NCBI GenBank assembly: GCA_903813345.2
Contig: CAIIXF020000139.1
Coordinates: forward strand, 1-25,000
DNA: 25,000 nucleotides
Direction of reading: 5' to 3'
Origin: Owenia fusiformis
Lineage: Eukaryota; Annelida; Polychaeta; Sabellida; Oweniidae
Both the position numbers and the translations under genes were made by a program. Position 1 is the first letter of the stretch, and each line of letters begins with the position of its first letter. The notes under the pieces were generated by a model. That model saw only the letters and a list, made by a program, of their open reading frames with translations, searched no databases and was not told the DNA's origin. This document shows positions 1 through 11,465 of the stretch, piece after piece.

Positions 1-1106
1 CTAATTTGGGGTTTTAAGGGCCCAAAAGTTTTTTTTAAGCACAAGCGCTGACATTTTTTTGCTGACGGTAAATGTGGGTACCCCATTGTTAGCTTCCAGA
101 TCCCCCCTCCCCTTTATAATACAAAGGGGGTTGGTTTAGCAAGGCAAAAATTTATTTGTGGACAGGGAGGGTGGGGTTGGTGGGGAAATCCCTCCAGCCT
201 CCCTTACAAAAAGCTGGCTCCGGCCACAAATGGCTGCTTTGTTTCTCTTAACCTCTTGTGTCCCCTACATGACATTGCTTCAATTCAAGAGTTCATCAAT
301 CTGACTGTTGCATGATCACTCCCAGGGTGAATGTTACATCAGTGAAACAAATCTCATCTTTAATTAGCGTCAACTCTAGACTAAGATACCTTGGCAGGTA
401 CATAAAACATAGCAGGATATAATTAGTTAGTGTATCCAGTTCATATCTATTTCAAAGAAACAATGGGCAAAATATAAATATAAAATAATAGTATACATTG
501 AACTTGTTATTATGTTATATCTTGAAATTACATGTATGTTTAAACATGTTCTGTTTTTTATTAACAAGTATTAATATTCTATATAATTCAATAAGTCCAA
601 AATAAATTTCATGAAGTTGTGAATTTTTAGACCATACTAATAGCAAAAATAACAGTTAGCACTTGACACCTTTATTTGTTTCTTGACAGCTTTATTTGTT
701 TGAAATCTATTTGTTTCTTTCTCTTTTATGTATTGCCTCGATTCATCATGCACACAGAGCCTCATTACGCCTAACAAGACACAATCCTCATCAGCAAATA
801 GTCCAGAGTCTTAATGGCTAACAAAACACTGCTTGTCCTGCTTGAAACAACATTCTACATATATCTCACAGACAGTATTCTTCCCCGATCTTTGAATGAA
901 GAATCCGATATTCTTGCATTTTGGTATAATTACAAATTTTAAAAACATGCATGTTTACTGTATTTCTTATTAATTTCATTCTTTTCACCTCGATTTCTAA
1001 GAGAGGACATTGTCTATGATGATATCTAACCTATAGTTAGAACAGCCCAGAAAGATCAATCCTTCCCCAGACAGTCATCGAGTGAGACTAATGCTGCACT
1101 CTATCA
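1..1106. other. Non-coding stretch, no gene seen
   Basis: No open frame of useful length and no convincing exon is seen. The first 240 bases hold G- and C-runs and look like repeat sequence. At 248-258 the string TTAACCTCTTG matches the tip of the TTAA-flanked MITE that carries the large element at 11.3-18.4 kb, so a related element end may lie here; its partner was not found. The rest is AT-rich. Confidence 0.6.
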
Positions 1107-1154
1107 AACAATCAATCAATTCAACAATTAATCAATTCAACAATCAATCAATTC
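1107..1154. repeat. Three-copy 16-bp tandem repeat
   Basis: Three adjacent 16-bp units (AACAATCAATCAATTC) occupy 1107-1122, 1123-1138 and 1139-1154. The middle unit has one visible substitution. This is simple minisatellite sequence with no sign of coding. Confidence 0.8.
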
Positions 1155-4100
1155 AATAGATGATTAGTAAACTCCTCAATTCAAAATTGTTCACAGAGAA
1201 TGCTTATGATGGGTTGCCTTCTCTTAGAACTTATATTTTAGGTTTCACAAACTGAATACTCGTACTAATATACCAGATATGAATATTTTCCGATTCGATT
1301 TGCAATTTTTCACTAAGATAGATTATAACTTCCATTTGTATTTGCTGTTTGACTTGTCATGTCATTAATAAGCACCTGGAAAAGGGCTTCAAGATAACAA
1401 TCAATACTCCATCAAATAACTGGACATATCTTAGAAAATGCCACAAGGGTCATCATTTGAAATGAAAAATAGTACTTGAAATATATAGAATCAGCGCAGA
1501 AAAGGTGTATAGGCATGTAGTTAAAAATTCCAAAATGTACAAAAATCCTATAAAATAGAATACTTCATTCAAATATTAGAGAAAATGACTTGGCGTAATA
1601 AGAGTAACACTTTTCATATTGGGTAACCTTCATCAGAGTTAATTACTTGTGGTACGATTCCTCCAAGGTTACAGACGAGACAGATATACTAGAAGATAGT
1701 TATGTCATCCTAAACTTTCATTTTGCTTTTTTAATTTGAACAAACAAAAAAGATTAAAGAAAATGAGAATGTGACACGAAAGGGTCGATTACATTAAAAC
1801 TGATGTGAACTGAAGTGAGCATAGCAGTGTCAATGCCCTAGGAATCAAATGAACTCATTGTGATAAAATGTCAACACCACAGAGTGGCATATTCCAAAGA
1901 AAATGGATACCAATTTAATAACCCATGGGAGTGTCCTCACTAAATTGAACAGCATGTATCATGGACAACCCAACATACAACCATCACCATGGTAATAAAG
2001 AAAATGTATCAGAACGAGCATCACTCCATTCTTGTTCAACAGGAATACGGCATTCTGATACTCAGACCATCTCTGCAATGCACAAGGATGGGTTCTAGAA
2101 AGGAAACTGAGAGAAGGCTGTGATATGTCACGATAGGAATACGTCAAGCCCCTTAATACTAGAAATGACTTCATTGAAGCTTAGCCAAGCACTCTTTCTG
2201 TTGAAGCATGGCTCACTTCATATACCATAATCAATTATCTCTCCAATGAAGCATGCCGCAGGCTGGCTGACTTACAAGCTGCAAAATGACAGAATCTTCT
2301 AATAAAGCTAATAAGGCAGAGTTTCCTGAAATTCAATATCTAATTTAACCAGAGACTCACCTATCTCATCATTTTCTTTAATAAAGCCCAGATCAGTGTC
2401 CTTTATAGTCTGTTGAATAACAAAGGAGGTGGCTGTATACTTATAATACACAAAGGAACCTTATATTATCATATTAAGTCTGACTCAAGAATTGTCTCAA
2501 TAGAATGGGCTGTTTATGTATGGTCCAACTTCCCAATCATTCTTCTCTATACAATGGAAATTTCCTCGAACATCCATACTTGTGAGGACATAGATAGTGG
2601 TCATGATGCATGAGTAGGAAGTCCCCATTTCTTTCCCCATCAAGTTGGTGCTAAAACTTGATACCAGCTCTGTGACCACCCCAACACTGAGCAACCACAT
2701 GTTGGTTTTGCATCCGATTGAAAATTCAATCGACCATATGAGCCAAAAATTACATGCCCTGCTATCACAAATCTGTTTAAAACCCTGTCGATATGGTGAA
2801 ATATTCAGATCTTCAAAACAGGTAAGCACTCAGTTGACAAAATATCAGTTCATCTTGTCAAAATGATATTGCAGACACGATACAATATTATGTTCCCTAA
2901 TCGAATAAAAATACTAATAATAGATGTCAACAGTATAGATCAGGGATAATATAAGATGACTGATCATAATAAGCATCAATTTGAGCCCTGGTGGCCAATG
3001 TGTACCCAGTTGAACTTGAGACTTGCAAAGTAAAGACTACAAAGGGAGTAGATCTTTCAAAAAAGTTAGACAAGGCATTAACATGCAAAGTGTCACCACC
3101 TGTCATTTGTTACATTTGTTACAGACTCAGACTGCTGAATACCAACTGCTGTCCACAAAAAAGTTGGAGACAAAAACAATACTTCTGTTGGTGCCATAAT
3201 AACTGGAACTCCAATAGCAAATGTCTGAGTGATCAAATAACAATTTTCAATTCTTCAAAAATCTCATCTGGATGCTTCATATTTCTTATTTTCTCTATTT
3301 CCAATGTTTCTGCTTGATGATTGATTGAGAAAATGTCAGCACGGTTGATTTGAGCTGTAACGACTACAAGAGGTAGGACAGGCTAGACTGTTCAACTGTA
3401 AAATTGTCCAACCTTTTCATAGGTTATAGTTTAGAACTAGACACGTAGACAGTAACCCATGGGAGCTGGAAATTATTCTTTGTACTCAACAGAACACCTA
3501 TTCAAGTCAAGAGCCAACCGAGAAAAATAATTTTGTCAACTTTCCTTGGCTCATCTCTGCCGATGAGAAAAATAAGCTGCATAGTGACTCTCTAACTAGA
3601 AGAATATCAACCTTGTAAGTTAGGGAGTTAGTTCACATCATACTCATAGCATCTCTCTCTGTTGCATCCAGAGGGACAGATATGGAGAGGGTGTGGCCTA
3701 CCACAATGTACTTATTAAGTAAAACTTAATGATGGATTATTACTGTAAACTCTCAAATAAGAGGTTATCAATTGAATAATATGAACAAAATTGAATCTTT
3801 ACAATTATACGATTCATGTTGCTATTGACGTATACTTTCAACATGATCTGCTTTATCACATCAAAGATTCAACTCCCATTTATCTCTTCAGAGAATCAAT
3901 AGCGTCAAAATAATAACTCAGATCGCCGACAACAGTTATTATGAACATGACTTTCTCTGCATTACTCGCTCGAGTAATATCAAGAATGTGACTCGTGAGA
4001 TATTAAATTGTAGAAATGAATCAATATTGTGTTCAAGATTTCATGATTTCATTAAACAATTAATTGGTAGTTGGATGATCTCTGATAATAGCAGAAAAAG

Positions 4101-4249
4101 CAATAAACTACCACTATACTGATGAATTCTAAGGCCTTTACGCCCCAGTAAGTACGCTGAGGCCATGGATGATTCAGTGATCCTAGGTCATATGATTTAG
4201 GAAAAGAGATCATAAACATAAATCATTCACTGTTATTTAATCGTGTATG
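1155..4249. other. AT-rich non-coding stretch with one dispersed repeat
   Basis: No gene could be recognised. Short open frames on both strands around 2413-2866 and 2991-3317 overlap each other, resemble no family I know and have AT-rich composition like the surroundings. A good-looking splice donor (CAG|GTAAGC) lies at 2819-2826 at the end of an open plus-strand stretch, so an untranslated or unrecognised exon there is possible but unsupported. A dispersed repeat copy lies at 3070-3172. Confidence 0.5.
3070..3172 (+). repeat. Dispersed repeat family, copy 1
   Basis: This block shares ACAAGGCATT, ACATGCAAA, GTTACAGA and CCACAAAAAAGTTGGAGAC, in the same order, with 8031-8123, and a shorter part with 22705-22757. 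All three copies are on the plus strand. They are diverged, have no visible terminal repeats, and are probably fragments of an interspersed element not named here. Confidence 0.6.
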
Positions 4250-4735
4250 TGCCGTTTCTCTCTCTTGATCTACCAACCCTCTATCCATCTAACACTTCCT
4301 GAACCCCTGAGATCAACCTACTTTCCCATCCCTGATCAACTCCTTGTTTATCCCTTTTCAATTATTTTCTTTCCTTAACACATGAACTACCTCTGATTAA
4401 CCCTTTCACCAGCCCTGGTCGACAATTCCTCTACATCTCAGGTCAACCCTTTTTACCCTTATTCTCCTGATCAACCATTTGTTCTACCCCTGATCAACCA
4501 TTTCTTGTCACCCCGATCAACCATTTCTTCTTCCCCTGGTCAACAATTCCTCAACCCTTCTAGCCTAAATCAACCATTATTCTCCTGATCAACCATTTCT
4601 TATCAACCTGATCAACCATTTTTTCTATCTCTAATTAACCATTTCTTTTACTCCTGAGCAACCATTTCTTCCACCCCTGATCAACCATTTCTTCAAACCC
4701 TGATCAACCCTTCCTCTACAGACCTTACTGACCAA
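4250..4735. repeat. Degenerate minisatellite, unit about 24-30 bp
   Basis: The core CTGATCAACCATTTCTTC recurs more than ten times, separated by pyrimidine-rich spacers of varying length (for example around 4470, 4490, 4515, 4587, 4606, 4680 and 4700). The units have diverged, most strongly toward the left edge. The array is strongly pyrimidine-biased on the plus strand. No coding is evident. Confidence 0.75.
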
Positions 4736-6365
4736 TCCACTACCTATCACTTCCTACAAACATTACTCAAAAGTAAAATAATTCCTAGCATTTTCCATTT
4801 TTCAATTTTTCATTGATTTATTGAGGAGTTGATTTCTTATGCCTTGAGGACACTGATAACAATTTACTGATGAAAAACAAAGTTGTTTTATCTCCAGTCT
4901 AAAAGCACTCTGACTCAGGAAAACCATTATTTATGTGCACTCTTTATTTTTCTGATCTTAATTATAGTAAATCTAATTATAATGGTATGAATGATATATA
5001 AACACTCATGGCCATTTACTCTCTATATAATTCCCAGTATATTGATCATTATTTCTTAAATATTGACTTTTTTCATTCTTGATTGATCTTTGTTTTAGTA
5101 ACAGCATCCTTTCTACAGTTCGTGTGAAATAAGTTTTAAGGAATAATTTTACACCTACATATAGTGAAACACCTCCTAATGTGAACATATTTTTTTGTCC
5201 CAGCTTTCTATCTGCCACAGACATTTATGTTAAAAAACTTCAAATGTGAACATATTGTATTTATATAAAATTGTTTCATCTTTCTCTATTCTAGACCATA
5301 TCCGTTTGTTTAATATACATGTAATATTGGCTTATCATTCGTTAAAACATAGTAATTCTTATTTATGGAGTTTACTTATCTGGAATAATCTGATCAATGT
5401 CCAAGCTGTCTTTAACATCCTTTCTCTAGTAGCCATAGACAATAAATCAGACACGTCCCAAGACATTCTTGTTTTGAAATGCAAAATATTAGAAAGGATC
5501 TTGTGAAATCATCAACTACTCAAGTATAGATATTTAGTTTTTACTCTAAAGTATATAGAAATACCAAAAAATCACGTTGGTCATTCAAATTTTAGAGAGA
5601 AAAACATGAAATGATTAATCATGAGCAGGCGGACATTTTTGTTTGGGACAGTATATCAATAACACTCAACATTCTGAGATGGAAAAACGGCTCAATATTA
5701 GATAAGTCATAATGCTCCTCCTTTGAGTGCTAACTCTTACACCTGATGAGGAGTAAAAAATGAACAGCACTCTCTATATTTATTTTGAAGTAAAGATGAC
5801 TGATTGCTTTAAAATACCATTAACCTAGAATATAAAATAGGCTGATTTTTATTGACATGACATTTGTAAAAAACGATCTTTGTAAAGAAAACTTATGTTA
5901 AAAATGCTGGAGTGATGGAATGACATGAATGAAGAGAATAAAGAGGTTGAAATGAGCAGACAAATAGTATTACATCAACAAGCCCTTTTAGAAGAACCTT
6001 GAGGGCCCATCATTATGATAGACCATGACATCTCATTTCTTATCAGCCCCCGAGATGGTGAAACAGAAAGATGTTATGAGCATCAGAAAGAGGGCCCATA
6101 AGTCGGCTGTAATGAGACACGAGGCCTCCCCTCCCCCAACTTGTTAAAGTGAAAGCAGAAATGATAAAAGGAGATAAGGCAACAGGTAGCAGAAAAGTAG
6201 ATCTGACCTTATCTCAACATTAAAAGATCAACCGCTGCTGCCAATCATTCTCTGTTTCTTTCAATCTAGAGTGGCCTGGATTCTTGAGTGCTTGAGTGAT
6301 CTGAACTGGGGTTTGGGACTGAATACCTGGAGGGGTCTTGGCTAATAAACTCCTTGTTCCTCCAG
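4736..6365. other. AT-rich non-coding stretch upstream of the MGNLLKL exon
   Basis: No gene is seen. If the exon at 6366-6408 is real, the part ending at the acceptor (CTCCTTGTTCCTCCAG, 6350-6365) is intron within the 5' UTR of that gene. Around 5140-5250 there are repeats of the type CACCTCCTAATGTGAACA that resemble 7007-7110 and the pogo-like repeats elsewhere in the window. Confidence 0.45.
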
Positions 6366-6408
6366 TTCATACTCAACTTTAGCCAAAATGGGTAATCTAC
6401 TTAAGTTG
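6366..6408 (+). CDS. Candidate first coding exon of a CYRI (FAM49) family gene, partial
   Basis: The sequence shows a pyrimidine-rich acceptor ending in CAG at 6363-6365, then 22 nt of leader, then an ATG at 6388 in good Kozak context (CAAAATGG). Seven codons follow, giving MGNLLKL, and then a consensus donor GTGAGTAT at 6409. MGNLLK is the conserved N-terminus of CYRI-A/B proteins, which bind Rac1-GTP and restrain the Scar/WAVE actin-nucleation complex; the glycine at position 2 is a myristoylation site in that family. The rest of the protein, including the expected FFLDFEN segment, was not found downstream. The remaining exons would lie outside the window behind a long intron. The call rests on seven residues plus splice context, so chance is a real alternative. 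The start is phase 0 to the donor. Confidence 0.42.
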
Positions 6409-8030
6409 GTGAGTATATTTTGCACTCCAAGGTTTGTTGTATAATCTGAAGTCAACTAGCACATGGTTTAAACTCGAAAAGGCCAATCAAATTGAAGAGC
6501 AGCAAATTGTGCAAATTGAACATGAATCTGAATTTCAGAGTTGATCCCTTGGATAGAGAGACAAAGAGGAAAGATAAATCATAATGCAGATTCAGAATAA
6601 CAAACCAAAGTCATCAAGTTCACAAGTGAAGTTTGTGAGGTCGCAATGCTTTTCTCCATGTTGAAAATATCACAATGAATTTGTTTTACTTCTTGTCATT
6701 TCTTGATTAAATTGGAATCGAACAACAATCATCAGCTCTATTCTACATTTTACTAATTTGAACATTGGAAATGTCATGGCTTTTTATTTCATTTTGCAAA
6801 ATTGTATATGTTATATTTCCCTCAAAAATTCCATAATTTTATCTGGGGGCTTCAACAAAAACTAGATTTCTGCAAATGTCAAGAGATATTACCGAATAAA
6901 TACATGACAAATGTTGATATTAAGCACTCTCTTCAAAGGATTACTTTGTTATAGCAGAATGAAACAAATTCTTCATTTTTTCAATTTACATTAGTCATTT
7001 CAAATGAAACACCTCAAAATTCTCTCAATGTGAACACTTCAAATTTTTTCATCTCCCACTGACTTACATATTGAGAAACCTTGAAATGTGAACACCTGCT
7101 AATCTGAACACTTTTAAATCATTACTGAGACTCTAGAAAAAACAGTTTTTATATTGATATAGCTACCTACAATAAATACAGTTATAATCAAACATAAAAA
7201 CAAGTATTCATAACTCAACATATAACAACAATGAAAAAAGGGAATGCAATTATTTGATATATCTCTAACAGCTTGCTCCAGGAGACACCTAAGCAGTAAC
7301 AGTTAATCCCAGCTAAAACACAGGGTTAGCAGAAAATGACTTTTCCAGCATAAATCATAAGTGATTCTAGGAGATTAAAGCAAAGGGATGATAACCATTG
7401 TGGGAACCACAGTCTCTATGATCCCTTGGAATAGAGCTCTAGATAAAGGAAGACTCTGATAAATCAGAATGGAAGATAATAGGGTTACATTTGATGCAGT
7501 ACATTTTAATTTTGATGTTAAGTTGCATCCAAATCTAAGTTGTTTTTTATGTAAAACCTATTTCAAAAAGTAATATTTCTTCTTGATGACAAAAACAGAG
7601 AATATTAAGAAAAGAAATTTGAGAAGATAGCTTCATACCTTATTCCATTAAATATTGAATATTTATCAGATGATGCCTAATAATGGAGTCTTTTAAGACA
7701 TGTTTACATTTAATTTTGTCGATCTGATTCCTCTGCATATACTAATTACATTTGCATGACTTATCTGAATAACAATATTCCGCTGACAAAAATCATCCGA
7801 TCTTCTGATAGTGTTTTCAATGACAAAGGAGCTTCACCTGGAACAGGTAAACATGATTAATTCAGGAATTAGAAACAAGATACACTTGATATGGTGCCTT
7901 GAATAAAAATATACAAGTTGCGCAACGGGTAATAATGTTTCATGTCTGGTTCAAATTAAACAATGTATTGACACAACAAAAATCAAATCTCAGTATTGTA
8001 TTAGATACTATATCATATCTTAACATTACT
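6409..8030. other. AT-rich stretch, probably intronic
   Basis: No exon or gene was recognised. A diverged repeat at 7007-7110 contains GTGAACACCTGCTAATCTGAACAC, related to the pogo-like termini at 10918 and 19052. A motif resembling a donor (GGAACAG|GTAAAC) occurs near 7849, but without a supporting exon. Confidence 0.4.
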
Positions 8031-8123
8031 ACAAGGCATTGACATGCAAAATATCACCACCTGCTATTTGTTACAGAAACTGACTGCTGACTGCCAAACA
8101 CCATCCACAAAAAAGTTGGAGAC
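8031..8123 (+). repeat. Dispersed repeat family, copy 2
   Basis: Collinear with 3070-3172, sharing ACAAGGCATT, ACATGCAAA, ATCACCACCTG, GTTACAGA and CCACAAAAAAGTTGGAGAC. Just downstream, 8133-8156 contains a short imperfect hairpin (ATGTCACCACA and TGGTGGTGACAT). Confidence 0.6.
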
Positions 8124-8488
8124 TATGACAACATGTCACCACATGTGGTGGTGACATAAACATGAATGCCATCAAAATTAAAAGAATTGTACTACTGCAT
8201 TTTAAGAAATAAAAAAATCCTTGGATTTCCCTAAAATTAAGTATAAAAAAAAAAAAATTGGAATTAAAATCTCAAAATATATTTAGGCCCAATTAAAACA
8301 ATAAAAGTAATAATAGTGATAACAGTGATAAAAATGATAAATAATATAGCAAAAATAAGGTAACCAGCTACAAAGTTTCTTTCTATCTATTTTCTTGCTT
8401 TGATTTATCATTTCTAGAAATATGAGAGCATCAATATAAATATCACAATGCAATATTAGTGACCACATATTCAACAGATAGTCAATCA

Positions 8489-8806
8489 CTACCCTTCACA
8501 CAGAGTCTAGTTATGAACTACCCTCTGCCTAGTATAGACTATATTACAGTTTAGCAGCCCGCCCCAAAGATTGGTGGCTGTGACAGCCCAGGTCCCCTTC
8601 TCAACCAATCAGCAAAGTGAAAGGAACACAGGCTAAAGACATGCTCATTAACTATGCTGTGATGTCAGAGGAAATGACCATATAGAAAGTCATCCGTATT
8701 TCGAAGATGAACTCTGATTGGCTCAGTGATATCAGAGATTTACGGTAAACTGAAAGAGTGAAGACGAAGCTCTCTTTTAAGAAGTGAAATTGAATCCAAA
8801 GGGTAG
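8489..8806. mobile_element. Candidate small non-autonomous DNA transposon (MITE)
   Basis: The block starts CTACCCTT and ends AAGGGTAG. It is flanked by TCAATCA on both sides (8482-8488 and 8807-8813). The shared string is longer (TAGTCAATCAC at 8479-8489 and 8804-8814), so the exact split between terminal repeat and target duplication is ambiguous. The inside differs from its surroundings: it is less AT-rich and contains CCAATCAG and GATTGGCTCAG motifs. It encodes nothing. The length of about 318 bp and the 7-8-bp duplication would suit a hAT-type MITE, but the inverted repeat is very short. Confidence 0.4.
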
Positions 8807-8814
8807 TCAATCAC

Positions 8815-10915
8815 AAATAATCAAATCAAAATCTCCACAGGTTTTTTCCTCAACTGGGTGGAAAATCCTCTTATCTGTGATAAGATAAAATAAAAAAAAT
8901 TCTTATAAAAGTAGGATCAAATCATTACGCCTGGTCTTATCCTTTTTAAGAAATGCCAAAACATTTTTCACAATATTTCCAAAACTTGACTGAGATTCTC
9001 AAGAAATTTTTTACTGGGTACAAAGCTGGGAGAATTGTAAGGGAAGGTGTCCAAAAACAAAATTAATTTCATTAGGGGAAGGGGTAAATGATAATTTCAT
9101 TCGTTAGGAATGTTGATTTTTTGAAAAATGCAAGTGAAAGGCAAATCTACATTTTCAAATTTTGTTATATGGTGGAGGAAGGGTGTGCAAGTATATGATA
9201 TGAATTCAATTTTATTTTTCCCAAAATGGCAACATTTGTTTGCCATCCCTAAGTCCATATTGATCAATATTTTGTGTGATAAATCGCAATGCTTTGTTAA
9301 ACATTTGATTGATCTATGAGTAAGTGTGAGGGATTTGGCTTAAATGTAATGACTTTAATTCCCCAGTTAAGGTACCAGGGCAAAGAAACACTGAAGCATG
9401 AAGTTATCTTAGCAGACCAAGAAATTAAATTGACACTTAAATCAATCTAGACATTAAATCTAGTCCATAGGTCAGTATTATCTACTCCACAAAACACCAA
9501 TGTGATTTTATACATCTAATGAGTTCATCCTACTCCCCATGGGCTACTATATGTTGTAATGTTCATCCCACTGTAAAGCCCATGGGCCACTAAATGGATA
9601 AGTTAAAAAATCACCAACTTAAAAAGTTTCTGGATGGTTGGCTTAGAGCTAATCCTTATTAACCGACCAATAATGTGCATCCCAAGCACGGAACAGCCAA
9701 ATTAATGCAAATGAGACACAATTAAGTTTCAAGTCATAATAGAAGACATGAAATTGAGCTTTACAACTGTCATTATTCTGTTGTTTTGTTAAAATCCAAT
9801 TTCACATTACATTCCCCTAGGGATGCTCCAAACAGTGAGAGTTGTTTTTACTCATTCCTATTCATGGGATACTAGAATCAGATCAAGAACAAGTGCTATT
9901 CACAATGCTGATGAGTTTAGGGTGACAAATAAACTGATCATAAGGTAGGTCTCTGGCTACAACTTTCTTATCTAGAATTTGAGAATGGAAGACTGTTTTT
10001 TTCCGATCAGGTCAGGAGGGGTCAGGGAGGGGTCAAGGTACCAGTTTCTTGAAAATTAGTCATTTTCATACTTGACCATCCTTTTTCAAAATACTTCATT
10101 TATGCTTAAAATACTACCCTTGTGACAAGGATGTACATGACATTCAAATGTCTATAATAAGACTCTATAATCTACTACTTTTAAATAATAGTGACTATAT
10201 ATGGAACACGGGTGTTAAGCATTCAATCAAGCGTATCCTATTTCTTCATCCTTGTGTTATTGGCCTGTCTTCACATATTAAAAATAACCTCAAGACTTAT
10301 TTATAAAATAAAATGATATCTTTAGCTTCTTTTTCATGAGAACTATTATTAGTTTCTGGCATATGTCAAACAATAATAATACGTGCAAATTCTGTAAACA
10401 TCATGAAAGTGCAATATCTCAGTAAAGGTTCTCATTTGATGAAAGCTTCTGGTTACGACCATGCTGGGGATATCCATTCTCATAATCGTCACATCCTTGT
10501 GCCGCATTAGCAACATGCTCTGTTGTTATGACATTTCTTCTTTAATCTGTGTTTGTCTGATGAGGAAGCTGTCAGAACTGAGAAGAAATGTGAGCCGACA
10601 TGTTTTGTCCCATTTTTGTTTATCACCTGTATTTCATTGCTCCAATAAGTAATGGATGCGTTGATAGGTAATTGGCAATATAAGAGTATCCTTGGTCCAG
10701 GGGTATTTCAATGCTTTCTATGGCTGCTATAGCAGTAAAGCCCAATCTTGAAGGATGATGTAGGAGTCAAAAGAGGTCCTTCTCTGTGTCATATCTACGT
10801 GATAATACTCAGTGATATATCTGATATGATAGAGATCCTTGGGATATCTGCTAGAACAATTATCAGACACATCGCTCAAAAATGATCTGATATTCTATAT
10901 ATATCACATTTGAGA
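8815..10915. other. Non-coding stretch, no gene seen
   Basis: AT-rich sequence with short open frames only (for example 9128-9319 and 10461-10652), none of which resembles a known family. A short G-rich repeat, GTCAGGAGGGGTCAGGGAGG, lies at about 10012-10031. If the exon at 6366 is real, this is probably intron. Confidence 0.5.
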
Positions 10916-10917
10916 TA

Positions 10918-10944
10918 CAGTAAAACCTGCCTAATCTGAACACC
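10918..10944 (+). repeat. Pogo/Tigger-like terminal sequence
   Basis: TA followed by CAGTAAAACCTGCC and then CTAATCTGAACACC matches the general form of pogo/Tigger (Tc1/mariner superfamily) termini, which insert at TA and begin CAGT. A degenerate possible partner lies at 18514-18541 on the other side of the nested elements. Only the ends would remain; no transposase is seen. Confidence 0.4.
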
Positions 10945-10947
10945 ACG

Positions 10948-11073
10948 GAGAATCAATGAGAGATAACAGAGCCAATGAGAATCAATGAGAGATAACAGAG
11001 CCAATGAGAATCAATGAGAGATAACAGAGCCAATGAGAATCAATGAGAGATAACAGAGCCAATGAGAGATAAC
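10948..11073. repeat. 29-bp tandem repeat, four full copies plus a partial
   Basis: Units start at 10948, 10977, 11006 and 11035 with an exact 29-bp period, followed by a partial copy. Each contains GAGAATCAATGAGAG followed by ATAACAGAGCCAAT. By eye the copies are identical, so the expansion is recent. The array directly abuts the pogo-like terminus to its left. Confidence 0.85.
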
Positions 11074-11310
11074 AAACTTAAGACAGAGAACAGTATTTAT
11101 TTTAACCTCTTGAATACCCAGAGTGACGGATCCGTCACAAATGAAATAAGACTGGTGCCCAGAGGGACGAGAAAATCCGTCACAAAATTTTTCACAAAAA
11201 TTGCTCTCATTTGAACAATTTTCATCCAATTTACACAAAAATTGTTTTAAAACGTGTAGAAATGATCTCTGCCGTCCAATTTTACTAAGCTGAGCAACTA
11301 AAGTTGTATA

Positions 11311-11316
11311 GGTATG
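11311..11316. repeat. Left 6-bp target-site duplication (GGTATG)
   Basis: GGTATG directly precedes the first base of the left terminal inverted repeat, and an identical GGTATG directly follows the right one (18426-18431). Six-base duplications are characteristic of Polinton/Maverick integration. Confidence 0.9.
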
Positions 11317-11384
11317 AGTAGTATACGGCGGGCCTTTCGACCTACAACCGGCACCGGTACTTGTGCACCATGGTGCACCGGACG

Positions 11385-11465
11385 TGACGTCATATGCCAT
11401 ATGCACCGGAAGTGACGTCATAGATCACGTGGTAAGATGATGCACTGGAAGTGGAAGTGACGTCA
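11385..11465 (+). promoter_or_regulatory. CRE / ETS-CRE / E-box cluster in the left TIR tip
   Basis: Three palindromic CRE sites (TGACGTCA) lie at 11385-11392, 11413-11420 and 11458-11465. The middle one is fused to an ETS consensus to give ACCGGAAGTGACGTCA (11405-11420), the composite arrangement known from mammalian CREB/ATF plus ETS-family promoters. An E-box, CACGTG, lies at 11426-11431. Further CREs recur with the 317-bp unit at 11775 and 12092. That these drive transcription here is inferred. Confidence 0.55.

Noticed and set aside
2497-2829. 110-codon minus-strand frame and overlapping plus-strand frames
   Set aside because: Frames on both strands overlap, composition matches the flanks and no family was recognised. 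The donor-like site at 2821/2822 alone is not enough for a gene.
10948-11073. CRISPR-like regular repeats
   Set aside because: Head-to-tail units without unique spacers, in eukaryotic-looking DNA with no cas genes; this is a plain tandem repeat.
11011-11421. 136-codon minus-strand open frame
   Set aside because: It runs across the 29-bp tandem array, the TTAA MITE and the tip of the Polinton TIR, so it joins three unrelated sequences.
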